A program made the translations under genes and the position numbers. The notes under the pieces were generated by a model. That model saw only the letters and a program-made list of their open reading frames with translations, was not told where the DNA came from and did not search any database. A stretch of DNA of 64,000 nt from assembly GCA_049446715.1 (NCBI GenBank), contig JBMTQX010000007.1, forward strand, positions 9,993 through 73,992, given 5' to 3'. This DNA comes from Eutrophocola sp049446715 (GTDB taxonomy: Bacteria > Pseudomonadota > Gammaproteobacteria > Pseudomonadales > Pseudohongiellaceae). Positions 33,211 through 42,209 of this stretch are shown piece by piece. How positions within the stretch are numbered: the first letter of the stretch is position 1; each line of letters starts with the position of its first letter.

Positions 33211-33285
33211 TTCCTATTCCTCCGCCGGTATTGTCCGGGTCAGGTTCAAAGGGTTTGATCTCAGGCCGTAGCCACCCCTTAGGAA
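33211..33285 (-). promoter_or_regulatory. TPP riboswitch (THI element)
   Basis: Read on the minus strand, the RNA shows the conserved core pieces in order: AAGGGGTGGCT, then CTGAGAT, then ACCCTTTGAACCTGA, and finally the CCGGACAATACCGGCGGAGG block. The closing helix P1 forms between TTCCTA (33280-33285) and TAGGAA (33211-33216). These match the thiamin pyrophosphate riboswitch closely. It would lower expression of the downstream TonB receptor (start 33109) when TPP is abundant. How it acts, by termination or by hiding the ribosome binding site, is not clear; no strong terminator was spotted between it and the gene. Confidence 0.93.
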
Positions 33286-33366
33286 GCTCGACACTTTAAC
33301 GCCACGGGTCGCAAGTCGCAAGTGTGGGGTTCAGATTCAGAGCATGATAATTAAGGTGAATAGGCT

Positions 33367-33473
33367 GTAGGCCGAAAAAGCGAGGCGTCATCCGGCGTAT
33401 TGCCTGCGATGCGAGGTAAAGGGGTGTAATGTTGGTTGCCGGATGACGGCTCTTTGAGCCTCTTGCGACCTAC
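33367..33473. repeat. REPIN-like inverted pair of REP units
   Basis: One unit, GTAGGCCGAAAAAGCGAGG to CGTCATCCGGC (33367-33396), faces an inverted unit, GCCGGATGACGGCTC to GCCTCTTGCGACCTAC (33438-33473), across a 41-base spacer. The inverted unit aligns closely with the reverse complement of 3468-3501. The outer end of the second unit supplies the TAG stop codon of the kinase gene. Two facing REPs match the architecture of BIME/REPIN elements. Confidence 0.72.
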
Positions 33474-34018
33474 AAATCTATCAGCGCCAGGGCCTGCTCC
33501 AGGCGCTGTGCCTTGTCGCCACGCATCACCGTGTAGTGCAGATCGAAATACGCCAGCTTCTGTTCGTACAGCGCAAACAGTTCGGCACGGTCATTGGGGT
33601 TTTCCCGCAACGGGTCCGGTTCCCAGGGAATGCTGTAGTCGCACAGCAGGTAGTGACGAGGGTTGGCTTCATTGACGCCCAGGAACGTTTCCACAATTTC
33701 GGCGAGGCAATGGCCAAAGCGCACTTCACTCCAGACGATGATGACAAGCAGGTCGGTATCACACACGACCCAGTCAGGTTTTCCAACCAGCTGTGCCAGT
33801 TCGGCCTGCTGTTGTGCCTGAGCAATGGCCAGCAGGTCGGCTTCGCGGTAATGAAAACGGGCGTTGGCGGCCATTTTCTCTTGCAGGTAAGGGCGGCTGC
33901 ATTCGGCCACCAGTGGCGCACCCAGGGCGCCACTGAGATCCTGCGCGAGGGTGGTTTTGCCACAGGATTCCGGGCCGGTGAGCACAAGCAGGTTAGTGAT
34001 GGGGCTTCTCCGCTGCAA
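33470..34018 (-). CDS. NadR-like P-loop kinase
   Basis: A 182-residue AAA/P-loop protein resembling the C-terminal nicotinamide-riboside-kinase domain of NadR. Walker A is GPESCGKT (residues 15-22). The segment VVCDTDLLVIIVWSEVRFG matches the conserved TDLL/W motif after the Walker B strand, and the C terminus has the lid region. There is no nicotinamide nucleotide adenylyltransferase domain. A TTG at 34018 is the apparent start; no ATG fits. Relatives phosphorylate nicotinamide riboside, and stand-alone versions often accompany PnuC-type vitamin transporters; none is seen here. The adjacent riboswitch-controlled receptor raises the possibility of a thiamin-related substrate. Confidence 0.75.
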   Translation of the reverse strand: MQRRSPITNLLVLTGPESCGKTTLAQDLSGALGAPLVAECSRPYLQEKMAANARFHYREADLLAIAQAQQQAELAQLVGKPDWVVCDTDLLVIIVWSEVRFGHCLAEIVETFLGVNEANPRHYLLCDYSIPWEPDPLRENPNDRAELFALYEQKLAYFDLHYTVMRGDKAQRLEQALALIDL

Positions 34019-34080
34019 ACAAAATCAACATGCCCCCATTCTAGCAGGCATCGGTTAACCTGCCGGGGGCATGGATCAGA

Positions 34081-36156
34081 CTACTCTTCGGGCAGGTCGC
34101 GGTTGTTGCCCCAGCTCTCGTTGGCACGGGCAATCAGGTAGGCGTGGATGGCATTGACCTCGCCGGCATCGAGTAAGTCGGCAAAGGACGCCATGCCTTT
34201 TTCCACCAGCGCGCCTTCCAGCACGATGGTCTCGAAGTTGTCATGGGTTTCGCGGGACATGTAACGCAAATCCTTCTGGCCGCCGACGGCGTCCTGGCCA
34301 TGACAGCGTGAGCAGGTGTCATTGAACAACTGGGCGCCCAAGGAGACTTCCTGCTCGGTGGCGGTCAGGGCCGGAGGCAGCTCTGGCAAGGCCGTGGTCA
34401 GGGCTTCCATGGGGGGCAGTGTTTCATCGCCGCCGAGTTTGAAGACAAGCATGCGCGCCGGGCTGATCTGGAAGTTGTTGCCGGAAGCGCGGGCGACCTG
34501 GGCGCGACCACCACCCCAGCCGGCATTGACGGCAATGTACTGTTCGCCATCGACTTCATAGCTGATGGGGCCAGCCAGTGCGACGGTCTGGATTGGCATG
34601 CTCCACAGCTTGTCCCCGTTAGTGGCGCGATAGATGACAAAGTCGCGGTCGATACTGCCCTGGGCAACGATATTGCCGGCCGTGGCCAGTGCGCCGCCGG
34701 ACCCGACATCGGAGTGGGGTACCCGCCAGGCTTCGCGCTGGCGCACCGGATCCCAGGCAGTGAGCCAGGCCTGGCGGCGTTCATTCATGAACCGGGTGTT
34801 TTCGGCACGTTTTTCGGCATTGGTTTCAAAGCCCCAGGCCGGGTTGGAGCGGAATTTCTTCGGGGTGAATTCGCGGGCCACGGACAGGGCAATCCAGTCT
34901 TCCTGCACGGTGAAATACACCAGCCCCGTGATCGGGCTGTAGGACATGGGCTCCCAGTTGTGACCGCCGCCAGGGCCGGGGGTGTAGAGGGCGGTCTGCG
35001 TACCAAAGTCGGCTGCAGGATTGATGACCGGACGGCCGGTCAGCATGTCGATATGACTGGCCCAGGTGTTGGGCACAAATTCACGGGCAGAGAGCAGTTC
35101 GCCGGTGGCGCGGTCCAGCACGTAGAAGAAGCCGTTTTTCGGGGCCTGCATGATGACCTTGCGCTGCTCACCATACAGTTCCAGCTCTGCCAGCATCATG
35201 GGCTGGGTAGCCGTGTAATCCCATTTCTCGCCGGGGACTTGCTGGTAATGCCAGACGTAGTCACCGGAATCCAGATCCAGGGCCACGATGGAAGCCAGGA
35301 AAAGGTTGTCGCCGCCGCCGGGGCTGCGGAACTCAGCGGCCAGGGGAGAGCCATTGCCGGTGCCGATATAGACCAGGTTTAGTTCCGGGTCGTAGATGAT
35401 GGAGTCCCACACGGTGCCGCCACCCCCCAGGGTCCACCATTCGCCGTTCCAGGTTTCGGCCGCCATGCGCATGGCGTCGTTTTCAAAACCGTCGGCGGGG
35501 TTACCGGGCACCGTGTAGAAGCGCCATCTGAATTCGCCGGTATGGGCATCCCAGGCACTGACGACGCCACGCACGCCAAAATCTGCACCGCCGTTGCCGA
35601 CAACCACGGTACCGTTGAACACGCGTGGCGCACCGGTAATGGTGTAGGGCCAGTTCTGGTCGGTGGTCTGCGCTGTCCAGATTTCCTCACCGGTAGCGGC
35701 ATCAAGGCCAATCAGGCGACCATCGAGCGTACCGATGATGACCTTGCCTTCCCAGACGGCCAGGCCACGACTGACCGGACCACAGCAGGCATAGCGGCCC
35801 CATTCACGCGGGGTCTGCGGATCGTATTCCCAGAGCCGTTCCCCGGTTTTGGCATCCAGGGCATAGGTCATGGTCCAGGCACTGGTGAGATACATGACCC
35901 CATCAACCACGATGGGTGTGCCTTCGACACCCCGGTAGGTATCCAGGTCGAAATACCAGGCCAGGCCAAGGTCTTCGACAGTGTCGTCATTGATCTGCGT
36001 GAGCGGGCTGAAACGCTGTTCCTTGTAGGTGCGCCCCCAGGACAGCCAGTTCTTGCCGTCGGACTCGTCCATCAGGCGTTCGTGGGTGACATTGCCCTGG
36101 CCGTAGCTGAGGGCAGCCGTCAGGAGCAGGAAGAGTGCGGCAGGCAGGCGAAGCAT
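34081..36156 (-). CDS. PQQ-dependent quinohaemoprotein alcohol dehydrogenase
   Basis: A 691-residue periplasmic dehydrogenase with a signal peptide (residues 1-19), an eight-bladed PQQ propeller and a C-terminal cytochrome c domain (CSRCH, Cys615-Cys618-His619). The vicinal disulfide Cys124-Cys125 (RYACCGP) and the likely catalytic Asp283 in GGGDNLF match type II quinohaemoprotein alcohol dehydrogenases. It should oxidise alcohols or aldehydes and pass electrons through the haem to the respiratory chain. The ATG at 36156 is chosen because the signal peptide begins there; 44 upstream codons look non-coding. No pqq biosynthesis genes are in the window. Confidence 0.92.
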   Translation of the reverse strand: MLRLPAALFLLLTAALSYGQGNVTHERLMDESDGKNWLSWGRTYKEQRFSPLTQINDDTVEDLGLAWYFDLDTYRGVEGTPIVVDGVMYLTSAWTMTYALDAKTGERLWEYDPQTPREWGRYACCGPVSRGLAVWEGKVIIGTLDGRLIGLDAATGEEIWTAQTTDQNWPYTITGAPRVFNGTVVVGNGGADFGVRGVVSAWDAHTGEFRWRFYTVPGNPADGFENDAMRMAAETWNGEWWTLGGGGTVWDSIIYDPELNLVYIGTGNGSPLAAEFRSPGGGDNLFLASIVALDLDSGDYVWHYQQVPGEKWDYTATQPMMLAELELYGEQRKVIMQAPKNGFFYVLDRATGELLSAREFVPNTWASHIDMLTGRPVINPAADFGTQTALYTPGPGGGHNWEPMSYSPITGLVYFTVQEDWIALSVAREFTPKKFRSNPAWGFETNAEKRAENTRFMNERRQAWLTAWDPVRQREAWRVPHSDVGSGGALATAGNIVAQGSIDRDFVIYRATNGDKLWSMPIQTVALAGPISYEVDGEQYIAVNAGWGGGRAQVARASGNNFQISPARMLVFKLGGDETLPPMEALTTALPELPPALTATEQEVSLGAQLFNDTCSRCHGQDAVGGQKDLRYMSRETHDNFETIVLEGALVEKGMASFADLLDAGEVNAIHAYLIARANESWGNNRDLPEE

Positions 36157-36326
36157 TGGTATTTTCAAGGCGGTTTTCGGGCTCGGTGGATCAGGGAAAA
36201 GGGAGAATAAACGCCCGTGCCGGGGATGTCCATGGCACCGAAAAGTGCCTCTTGCGCCTGACTTGACCCTCCCTGAGCGCTCATGCAAAGTGTCTTCCTG
36301 GTCATCATCAGACCCTTAGAATCATC

Positions 36327-37119
36327 ATGCGCAAAGCCACTATCGACATCGCTGCAGCCGCCTGCAAATTCGCGTTGTTGACTACCCTGGCCACCGCGGC
36401 GTTGGCCCAGACCAGTCCCTTCCAGGAAAAACCGGATCTCACTGGTGTGCGGACCTGGAACATGCAGCCCGGACAGAACCCGATGGCCGCCATGTCGGCG
36501 GCTTCTGCCAACCTGCCCGTTTGCGCCGAAAATGCGCCCGCGCATCGAGGAGTACCGGGAAATGACGGGCCTGTCGCTGGAAAACCCCGGCAGTTACTGT
36601 GTCCAGTTCGGCATGCCGCAGGCGATGCTCTTTTCAGGCGGCTATCCCATGGAAATCGTTCAGCGTCCGGAACGGGTCACCTTTATTTTTGAAGCCTACT
36701 CGGAAGTGCGGCGGGTGTTCATGGAGCCCCATCCCTACGACCCCGAAGACGAATGGCCCTCCCTGATCGGCTTTTCCGAAGGTCACTGGGAAGCAGATAC
36801 CCTGGTGATCACGACCTCGCGCATGAAAGAGCAGTTTTACGGCATCATTCCCCACAGTGATGAGGCGGTCCTGGTGGAGCGTTATCGACTGGAGCATGAG
36901 GCTGACGGTACGCCCATTCTGGTCAATGACTGGACCCTGACTGACCCGGTGTTTTACACAGAACCGGTATCCAACAGTCGTGACTGGAAGCCGCTCGGGG
37001 ATAACCGACACCTGGCCGAGTATGCCTGCATGGAAGACCGGTGGGTGGAACGGGAGGATTACCTGCTGGAGCGATTTCGCCGTGGCGATCCCGTGATCGC
37101 CAACCAGGAAGAGGAGTAA
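36327..37119 (+). pseudogene. Exported protein of unknown function, one frameshift
   Basis: The first frame (from ATG 36327) encodes a signal peptide ending ATAALAQ and then TSPFQEKPDLTGVRTWNMQP. The coding signal jumps to another frame near 36525-36545 (continuing MRPRIEEYREMTGLSLENPG) and ends at 37119. The second part contains EGHWEADTLVITTSRM, then DPVFYTEPV and EYACMED, in the same order as in the exported protein at 13913. A one-base gain or two-base loss explains the break. If intact the product would have about 263 residues. It is followed five bases later by a DUF6152 gene, a common partner. Decay versus assembly error cannot be decided. Confidence 0.72.
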
Positions 37120-37124
37120 GGCCC

Positions 37125-37505
37125 ATGACCAGAATCGTGAAACTTCTTACGGCGGCGTGCTTGATGGCAATGGCTGTCATGGCCAGCGCCCATCATTCCA
37201 ATACGCCGTTTGACATGTCCCGACGCCTGGAAGCCACCGGCGTCATCACCAGGGCCAACTTCAAGAATCCGCATTCCTTGCTGACCCTGGATCTGATTGA
37301 AGGCGGGGAGGGTGAGGTGACCTATCAAGGACACAGCCTGACCACCTTGCGCCATTACGGCCTGAAGCCCTCCCTGGTGAAGGAGGGGCAGACAGTGACG
37401 ATTGGTTATGCAGCGCGTATTGATGGAGAGCCGGGTGGCATTTTCCTGGTGTTTACCGGCGCGTCCGGCGAAACGCTGGATTTTTCCAATTTCGGTTACG
37501 AATAA
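37125..37505 (+). CDS. DUF6152 exported protein
   Basis: A 126-residue protein with a signal peptide (residues 1-22, ending MASA) directly followed by HHSNTPFDM, the N-terminal HHS pattern of the DUF6152 family. The family is exported, of unknown function, and found beside PQQ dehydrogenases and other exported proteins in proteobacteria; the N-terminal histidines suggest metal binding. Further conserved wording is NPHSLLTLD. It is co-oriented with the frameshifted exported gene, five bases downstream of its stop, and ends before a bidirectional terminator. Confidence 0.8.
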   Translation: MTRIVKLLTAACLMAMAVMASAHHSNTPFDMSRRLEATGVITRANFKNPHSLLTLDLIEGGEGEVTYQGHSLTTLRHYGLKPSLVKEGQTVTIGYAARIDGEPGGIFLVFTGASGETLDFSNFGYE

Positions 37506-37518
37506 AACAGGGCGCCAT

Positions 37519-37548
37519 AAAAAAGGTCGGCAAATGCCGGCCTTTTTT
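37519..37548. terminator. Bidirectional rho-independent terminator
   Basis: A GC-rich stem, GG-T-CGGC against GCCG-G-CC with loop AAAT, is flanked by six A on the left and six T on the right. It lies between the convergent DUF6152 and M16 peptidase genes. Confidence 0.85.
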
Positions 37549-37565
37549 ATTTTGTGGTTGGCGCT

Positions 37566-40496
37566 TCAGTTCACCGGATTACCTTCGGTATCCAGCTCCA
37601 CCACCGGATAGCCCAGGGCCTCCAGGGATTCGCCGATCACGGCCTTGTCACCGACCACGACGATCTTCATTTTCTCAACCGGCAGATGCTCCCTGGCCAG
37701 GGTAAGTATCCGTTCTTCCGTCATCTCGGCAATCACCGCCTGCTGCTGGCGCACGAAGTCTGCGGGCAGGTCATAGGTGATGATCTGGTCAAGCAGACGT
37801 GCTTTTTGTCCCGGTGTTTCGTAATCGCGGGCTTCACTCTGGCCGATGGCATCCTTGGTGAATGACAGCTCAGTGGGTGAGATACCGTTTTCTCGGTAGT
37901 TGATGATTTCATTCATGAACTGCACGATGGCATCCGCTGTGGTGTCGGTACGGACACTGGCCGAGGCGGTGAACGGTCCCGGCAGCTTGCTGCCACTGAA
38001 ACCGCTGCGGGCGCCGTAGGTGTAACCCTTGTCTTCGCGCAGGTTCAGGTTAATGCGGCTGTTGAAGGCACCACCGAGGGCATAGTTCATCAGGAAACGT
38101 TCCCAGTATTCCCCGGCGGCATCGTAAGTCAGATCGGTCAGGTACCCGATACGGATTTCCGACTGGGCCGCACCCGGCTTGTCGACCAGGTAGAGGGTGG
38201 TCTCATCGATATTGCTCACGTCCGGTTGCGGCCGCAAATTCACGTCTTCATTCGGCAGTTGCTGCAGGAAGGCCAGCTTGCTGATGATCTCGCTCTGGGG
38301 CAGGTCGCCAACGACAGAGACTTTCAGTGCCTGGCTGACCAGGTTGCGCTCGGCAAAGGCGCTGATGTCTTCCAGGGTAATGTCCTGCAGGGTATCGATG
38401 GCGCCGGCAGCCGACACGGCATACGCGTGGTCCTCACCATAAATCAGTTTCGGATAGACGATGCCGGCAATGCCTGAAGGTTCTTCCTTGGCCGCTTCCA
38501 GGGACTCGATCTGTTGCTGGCGCAGGCGATCGAGATCTTCCTGTTTGAAGTCGGGACGGAACAGGCGCTCTTCCAGCAGAACCATGGTGGCATCCACATT
38601 GCGCCGCAAGGACTGCATGGTCACGGTAAAGGTGTCATTGCCCGAACTGACGCTGATGCGGCTGCCGAGCTTGTCGAGTTCGTTTTCAAATTCCTCGGCG
38701 GTGTAGTTTTCAGTGCCTTCGTTCATCATCTGGGCGGTCAGGCTGGCGACACCGTATTCTTCGGGGGCTTCCAGCAGATGGCCGCCCTCGAACTCCAGGC
38801 GCATGCTCACCAGGGGCACTTCAGCGTTGGCCGTGCCGATCACCTGAATGCCGTTGTCCAGGTCCTGGCGCCAGAAGTCCGGCATGGTAACCAGTGGATT
38901 GGGTGGTGGTTCCGGACGCTGGGAGCGGTCAAAGGATTCCGGTGCCTCCCGCATCTCCAGGTCATCGGTTTCGCTTTCCATGCGGGGCAGCGGTTCCGGA
39001 ATCTCGAAGTTGTCGGGTTTGGCAACAATGTCTTCGGCCCCGGCGGGGACGACGCTGAGATAGATGGCCGGTTTGTCCTTGATGTAGGTGTTGTAGACGC
39101 GCAGCACGTCTTCCTTGGCCAGAGAGCGAATGGCATCCAGGTCTTTCTGGATCTGGTTGGGATCTCCCAGCAGATATTCGTTGGTGGCCAGTTGCGAGAC
39201 CTTGCCGCTGACACTGGCCAGGGAGTTGATCAGGTTCGCTTCGTTGGTGGACTTGTAAATCTGCAGCACTTCATCGGTGATATCGTCTTCACTGAAGTTG
39301 GCCAGGATTTCGCGCATATCCGCTTCAAAGTCGGCCAGGGGGGTGCCGGGGAAGGGCAATACCAGGAACGTGATCAGCCCGGCCAGTTCCTGCGGAAAAT
39401 TGAAACCGCTGGCCTGAATGGCTTTCTGGGTCAGCACGAATTCCTTGTAGAAAAACGATTTGCGGCCCACAGTGATGATTTCGTTCAGAGCCTCCAGGGC
39501 AACATTGTCCTCGTGGGTCGCATTCACCGTCGGAAAGGCGATGAACAGGGCCGGGAAGCGGATGTTGTTGTCGACGTAGGAAATATAGCGATCAGCATCC
39601 AGCACGCCCGGCTGCTTTTCGGCATTGGTCACTTCAGGGCCACGCGGGATCTCACCGAAGTATTTCACAACCAGGTCCATCACTTCTTCTTCATCGACAT
39701 AGCCGCCAATGGACAGGGTCGCGTTGTTCGGACCGTACCAGCGCAGGAAGAACTTCTTCAGGTCATCCAGTGTGGCCGCATCGAGGTCTTCGATGAACCC
39801 GATCGGCATCCAGGAATAGGGGTGTCCGGGCGGGAACAAGGACGTAAAGATTTTTTCCGACCACAAACCGTACGGCTGGTTCTCGTAATTCTGATTGCGT
39901 TCGTTTTTAACGGTGTCGCGCTGGACCTCGAACTTTTCCTGGGTCACGGCATCCAGGAAATAGCCCATGCGATCTGATTCTAGCCACAGCATGGTTTCCA
40001 GCTGGTTGCTCGGGACGGTCTCGAAATAGTTGGTGCGGTCAAACGAGGTGGTACCGTTCATGGTGCCGCCGGACTCGGTGACAATGCCGATGTGCTGTTC
40101 ATCAGCGACATGCTCTGAGCCCTGAAACATCATGTGTTCGAAAAAGTGCGCAAACCCGGAACGATGGGACTCCTCGCGGGCAGAACCCACATGGTAGGTG
40201 ACATCGACATGCACCAGCGGGTCTGACATGTCCTCGTGGATGATCACGGTGAGGCCGTTGTCCAGTTCATACTTGCTGTAGGGGATGACGATTTCGCTGC
40301 TGTCGGCCTCGACCCGTTCTATCAGGGTGTAGCCGGGATCGGAGGGGGCAGCGGCCTGCATGGCCATGTCTGCGCCGGCATTCGCAGTGCTCTGCGTGTT
40401 CGGGGCATCATCACTGCAGGCAGCCAGCGCAAACAGCGCTGCACCGATGGCAATGAATTTGAAAACGGAAAAGCGGGACTTGAATGACATAGGCAT
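37566..40496 (-). CDS. M16-family zinc peptidase, lipoprotein, two-repeat form
   Basis: A 976-residue M16 (insulinase/pitrilysin-like) metallopeptidase. The lipobox LFALAAC puts a lipidated Cys27 at the mature N terminus. The inverted zinc motif HFFEH is at residues 117-121, and the third ligand is probably Glu199 in VKNER. Two M16 halves are present: the first active, the second (from about residue 540) without the zinc motif, as usual for fused forms. It probably degrades peptides in the periplasm, anchored to a membrane. AAGGAG lies six bases before the ATG. It is 141 bases downstream of the LpxR-like gene on the same strand. Confidence 0.92.
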   Translation of the reverse strand: MPMSFKSRFSVFKFIAIGAALFALAACSDDAPNTQSTANAGADMAMQAAAPSDPGYTLIERVEADSSEIVIPYSKYELDNGLTVIIHEDMSDPLVHVDVTYHVGSAREESHRSGFAHFFEHMMFQGSEHVADEQHIGIVTESGGTMNGTTSFDRTNYFETVPSNQLETMLWLESDRMGYFLDAVTQEKFEVQRDTVKNERNQNYENQPYGLWSEKIFTSLFPPGHPYSWMPIGFIEDLDAATLDDLKKFFLRWYGPNNATLSIGGYVDEEEVMDLVVKYFGEIPRGPEVTNAEKQPGVLDADRYISYVDNNIRFPALFIAFPTVNATHEDNVALEALNEIITVGRKSFFYKEFVLTQKAIQASGFNFPQELAGLITFLVLPFPGTPLADFEADMREILANFSEDDITDEVLQIYKSTNEANLINSLASVSGKVSQLATNEYLLGDPNQIQKDLDAIRSLAKEDVLRVYNTYIKDKPAIYLSVVPAGAEDIVAKPDNFEIPEPLPRMESETDDLEMREAPESFDRSQRPEPPPNPLVTMPDFWRQDLDNGIQVIGTANAEVPLVSMRLEFEGGHLLEAPEEYGVASLTAQMMNEGTENYTAEEFENELDKLGSRISVSSGNDTFTVTMQSLRRNVDATMVLLEERLFRPDFKQEDLDRLRQQQIESLEAAKEEPSGIAGIVYPKLIYGEDHAYAVSAAGAIDTLQDITLEDISAFAERNLVSQALKVSVVGDLPQSEIISKLAFLQQLPNEDVNLRPQPDVSNIDETTLYLVDKPGAAQSEIRIGYLTDLTYDAAGEYWERFLMNYALGGAFNSRINLNLREDKGYTYGARSGFSGSKLPGPFTASASVRTDTTADAIVQFMNEIINYRENGISPTELSFTKDAIGQSEARDYETPGQKARLLDQIITYDLPADFVRQQQAVIAEMTEERILTLAREHLPVEKMKIVVVGDKAVIGESLEALGYPVVELDTEGNPVN

Positions 40497-40637
40497 CCTT
40501 GGCTCCTTTTGTTGACGCTGAAATATGGACGCTAACTTACTGACGCTAAAATGGAGAACACGAAAATTCTGGGGTGTGCAGAGGTAGACCGCTGATTAAA
40601 GCATATCGTTCCCTGACCCGCCAAGATGTGGGCCGGG

Positions 40638-41687
40638 TCAGAGGTTATGCAGGTATGACAGTGAAAATGCGCCGTAAAGCTGTGCCTTTTCCTGCCCGCT
40701 GAATTCCCGGGTGCGATAGATATGCGCATAGGAAAAACGCAGTTTGTCCCAGCGGCCGGCAATGCCCACGGCAACATCAGCCACCACAGCCTTGCGCTGG
40801 ACACCTGGACTGCTACGTAAATAGTTGCCATCCAGGAAAATGTTGTTGGCGATGACGCGCGCATCCGTGACCAGAAAGCCGTGCAGGCGGAAGTCACGCT
40901 TGCCGGCCATGAGGCCGGGCGTATTGTTGTCGCCACCCGGGCGCAGGGTAGAGGTGCCGAAGTCGTCCGGCAGGTCCCAGCCGATACGCAGTTCAGCACC
41001 GGCATTCAGATAGGAAGCCACGTTACCCACGCTGGCGCCCCAGTGGCTGATCAGTTCCATCTGCAGGCCGTTCAGATCCTGCATCTGTCCAAGGCCTTCG
41101 CGATGTTTGCGTTCAAAAATGAGCTGGAAGGCAGGTTCGTTCTTGAGCTGGTTGTTCCAGCCCTGGAACCGGTTCCAGCCGCCGATGTCATGCACGAGGT
41201 TTTGTGCCTGGCGAGCCAGAGCCGCCGGGCCGACCACGCCAAAATTGAATTCGGTGGAGTGCAGCGTGTCCTGCGTACGGGCGTGGTAGCCAAGCCCAAG
41301 ATAGAGATAGCCCGCATAAGGTCTGTCATCAGGGGCCAGGGTGACACGCTGTTTCTCGCGCGGTGTGAACATCAGCTGGCCCAGGCTGATGACCATGTTC
41401 TGGTGCACAGTGTCGTTATCCGAATTGGCCGGGTCCGGGTGCACAAACGTGAGCAGGTTGTTCAGCTTTTCCACCCAGGGGTATTTTTGGCCGTTCGGAT
41501 CCTCGAAATTGTCCAGGTCGGGTGAGATGGTCGACAGGCGGATACCGTTGGTGTAATTCAGGTCGGTGTTGGCAAAGAGGTCGTTTTCGAGGAAGAAATT
41601 GATCGACCAGGGTTCATCCGACTGGGCGCGGGTGGTAACGCTAGTCAGCAGGCAAAAGGCGCACAACAGGCAGGGACTGCATTTCAT
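40638..41687 (-). CDS. LpxR-like outer-membrane lipid A deacylase family protein
   Basis: A 349-residue protein with a signal peptide (about residues 1-21) and an outer-membrane beta-barrel pattern ending in FSLSYLHNL. The LpxR family hallmarks near the N terminus are ENDLFANTDLNYTNGIRLS, with the active-site Asn-Asp and Thr, and DRPYAGYLYLGLGY. LpxR removes the 3'-acyloxyacyl group of lipid A in a calcium-dependent way; many homologues remain untested. The ATG at 41687 is chosen over a GTG two codons upstream. It is on the same strand as the M16 peptidase, without a terminator between them. Confidence 0.85.
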   Translation of the reverse strand: MKCSPCLLCAFCLLTSVTTRAQSDEPWSINFFLENDLFANTDLNYTNGIRLSTISPDLDNFEDPNGQKYPWVEKLNNLLTFVHPDPANSDNDTVHQNMVISLGQLMFTPREKQRVTLAPDDRPYAGYLYLGLGYHARTQDTLHSTEFNFGVVGPAALARQAQNLVHDIGGWNRFQGWNNQLKNEPAFQLIFERKHREGLGQMQDLNGLQMELISHWGASVGNVASYLNAGAELRIGWDLPDDFGTSTLRPGGDNNTPGLMAGKRDFRLHGFLVTDARVIANNIFLDGNYLRSSPGVQRKAVVADVAVGIAGRWDKLRFSYAHIYRTREFSGQEKAQLYGAFSLSYLHNL

Positions 41688-41830
41688 GGGCACGTAAGAT
41701 AGCGTGCGCCCGGTATGATGAGAAGGGGAAAGAGGAAAGGGAAAACAACGGGTGTTGAGTAAAAATTCGTGCCGGTCTGGGTTACCATGGCTGCCGTGTA
41801 AATCTCATTGAAAAAAGGCGATCTTTCGCA

Positions 41831-42196
41831 ATGGCAATCCAGCTGGTCAAACTCAGGCATGTGCCCGAGGATGAGCTCGAAGAAATTCACGCACTCATGG
41901 CCGAACATGACATTGAAGTGTATGAAACCCATGCCGGCAACTGGGGCCTATCGCTGCCAGCCCTGTGGCTGCGGCATGACGAGCAGTTACCCCAGGCCAA
42001 AGCCTTGCTCGATCAGTATGCTGATGAGCGTTTTCACAGGGCGCGTGCTGAATACGATGCCTTGAAAGCGGCCGGCAAGGCCCGCACATTCATGGACATC
42101 GCCCGGGAGAATCCGCTCAGGTATATTGCATACGTCGCCATGATTGGCGCCCTCGTATATATTTCACTGGTGCCGTTCCTGGGTTTACTGACCTGA
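41831..42196 (+). CDS. DUF6164 small membrane-anchored protein
   Basis: A 121-residue protein with a soluble N-terminal domain similar to DUF2007-type ligand-binding folds (VPEDELEEIHALMAEHDIEVY) and one C-terminal transmembrane helix (about 97-117, IAYVAMIGALVYISLVPFLG). I associate it with the DUF6164 family; function unknown. It starts a rightward run with pirin, 13 bases before that gene, and diverges from the LpxR-like gene. Confidence 0.75.
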   Translation: MAIQLVKLRHVPEDELEEIHALMAEHDIEVYETHAGNWGLSLPALWLRHDEQLPQAKALLDQYADERFHRARAEYDALKAAGKARTFMDIARENPLRYIAYVAMIGALVYISLVPFLGLLT

Positions 42197-42209
42197 AGGT
42201 TTTTCAATC

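Noticed and set aside
38514..39977. A 487-codon open frame on the plus strand inside the M16 peptidase gene
   Set aside because: It is antisense to a gene with clear zinc-site motifs and has no recognisable domain; GC-rich codon use keeps the opposite frame open.
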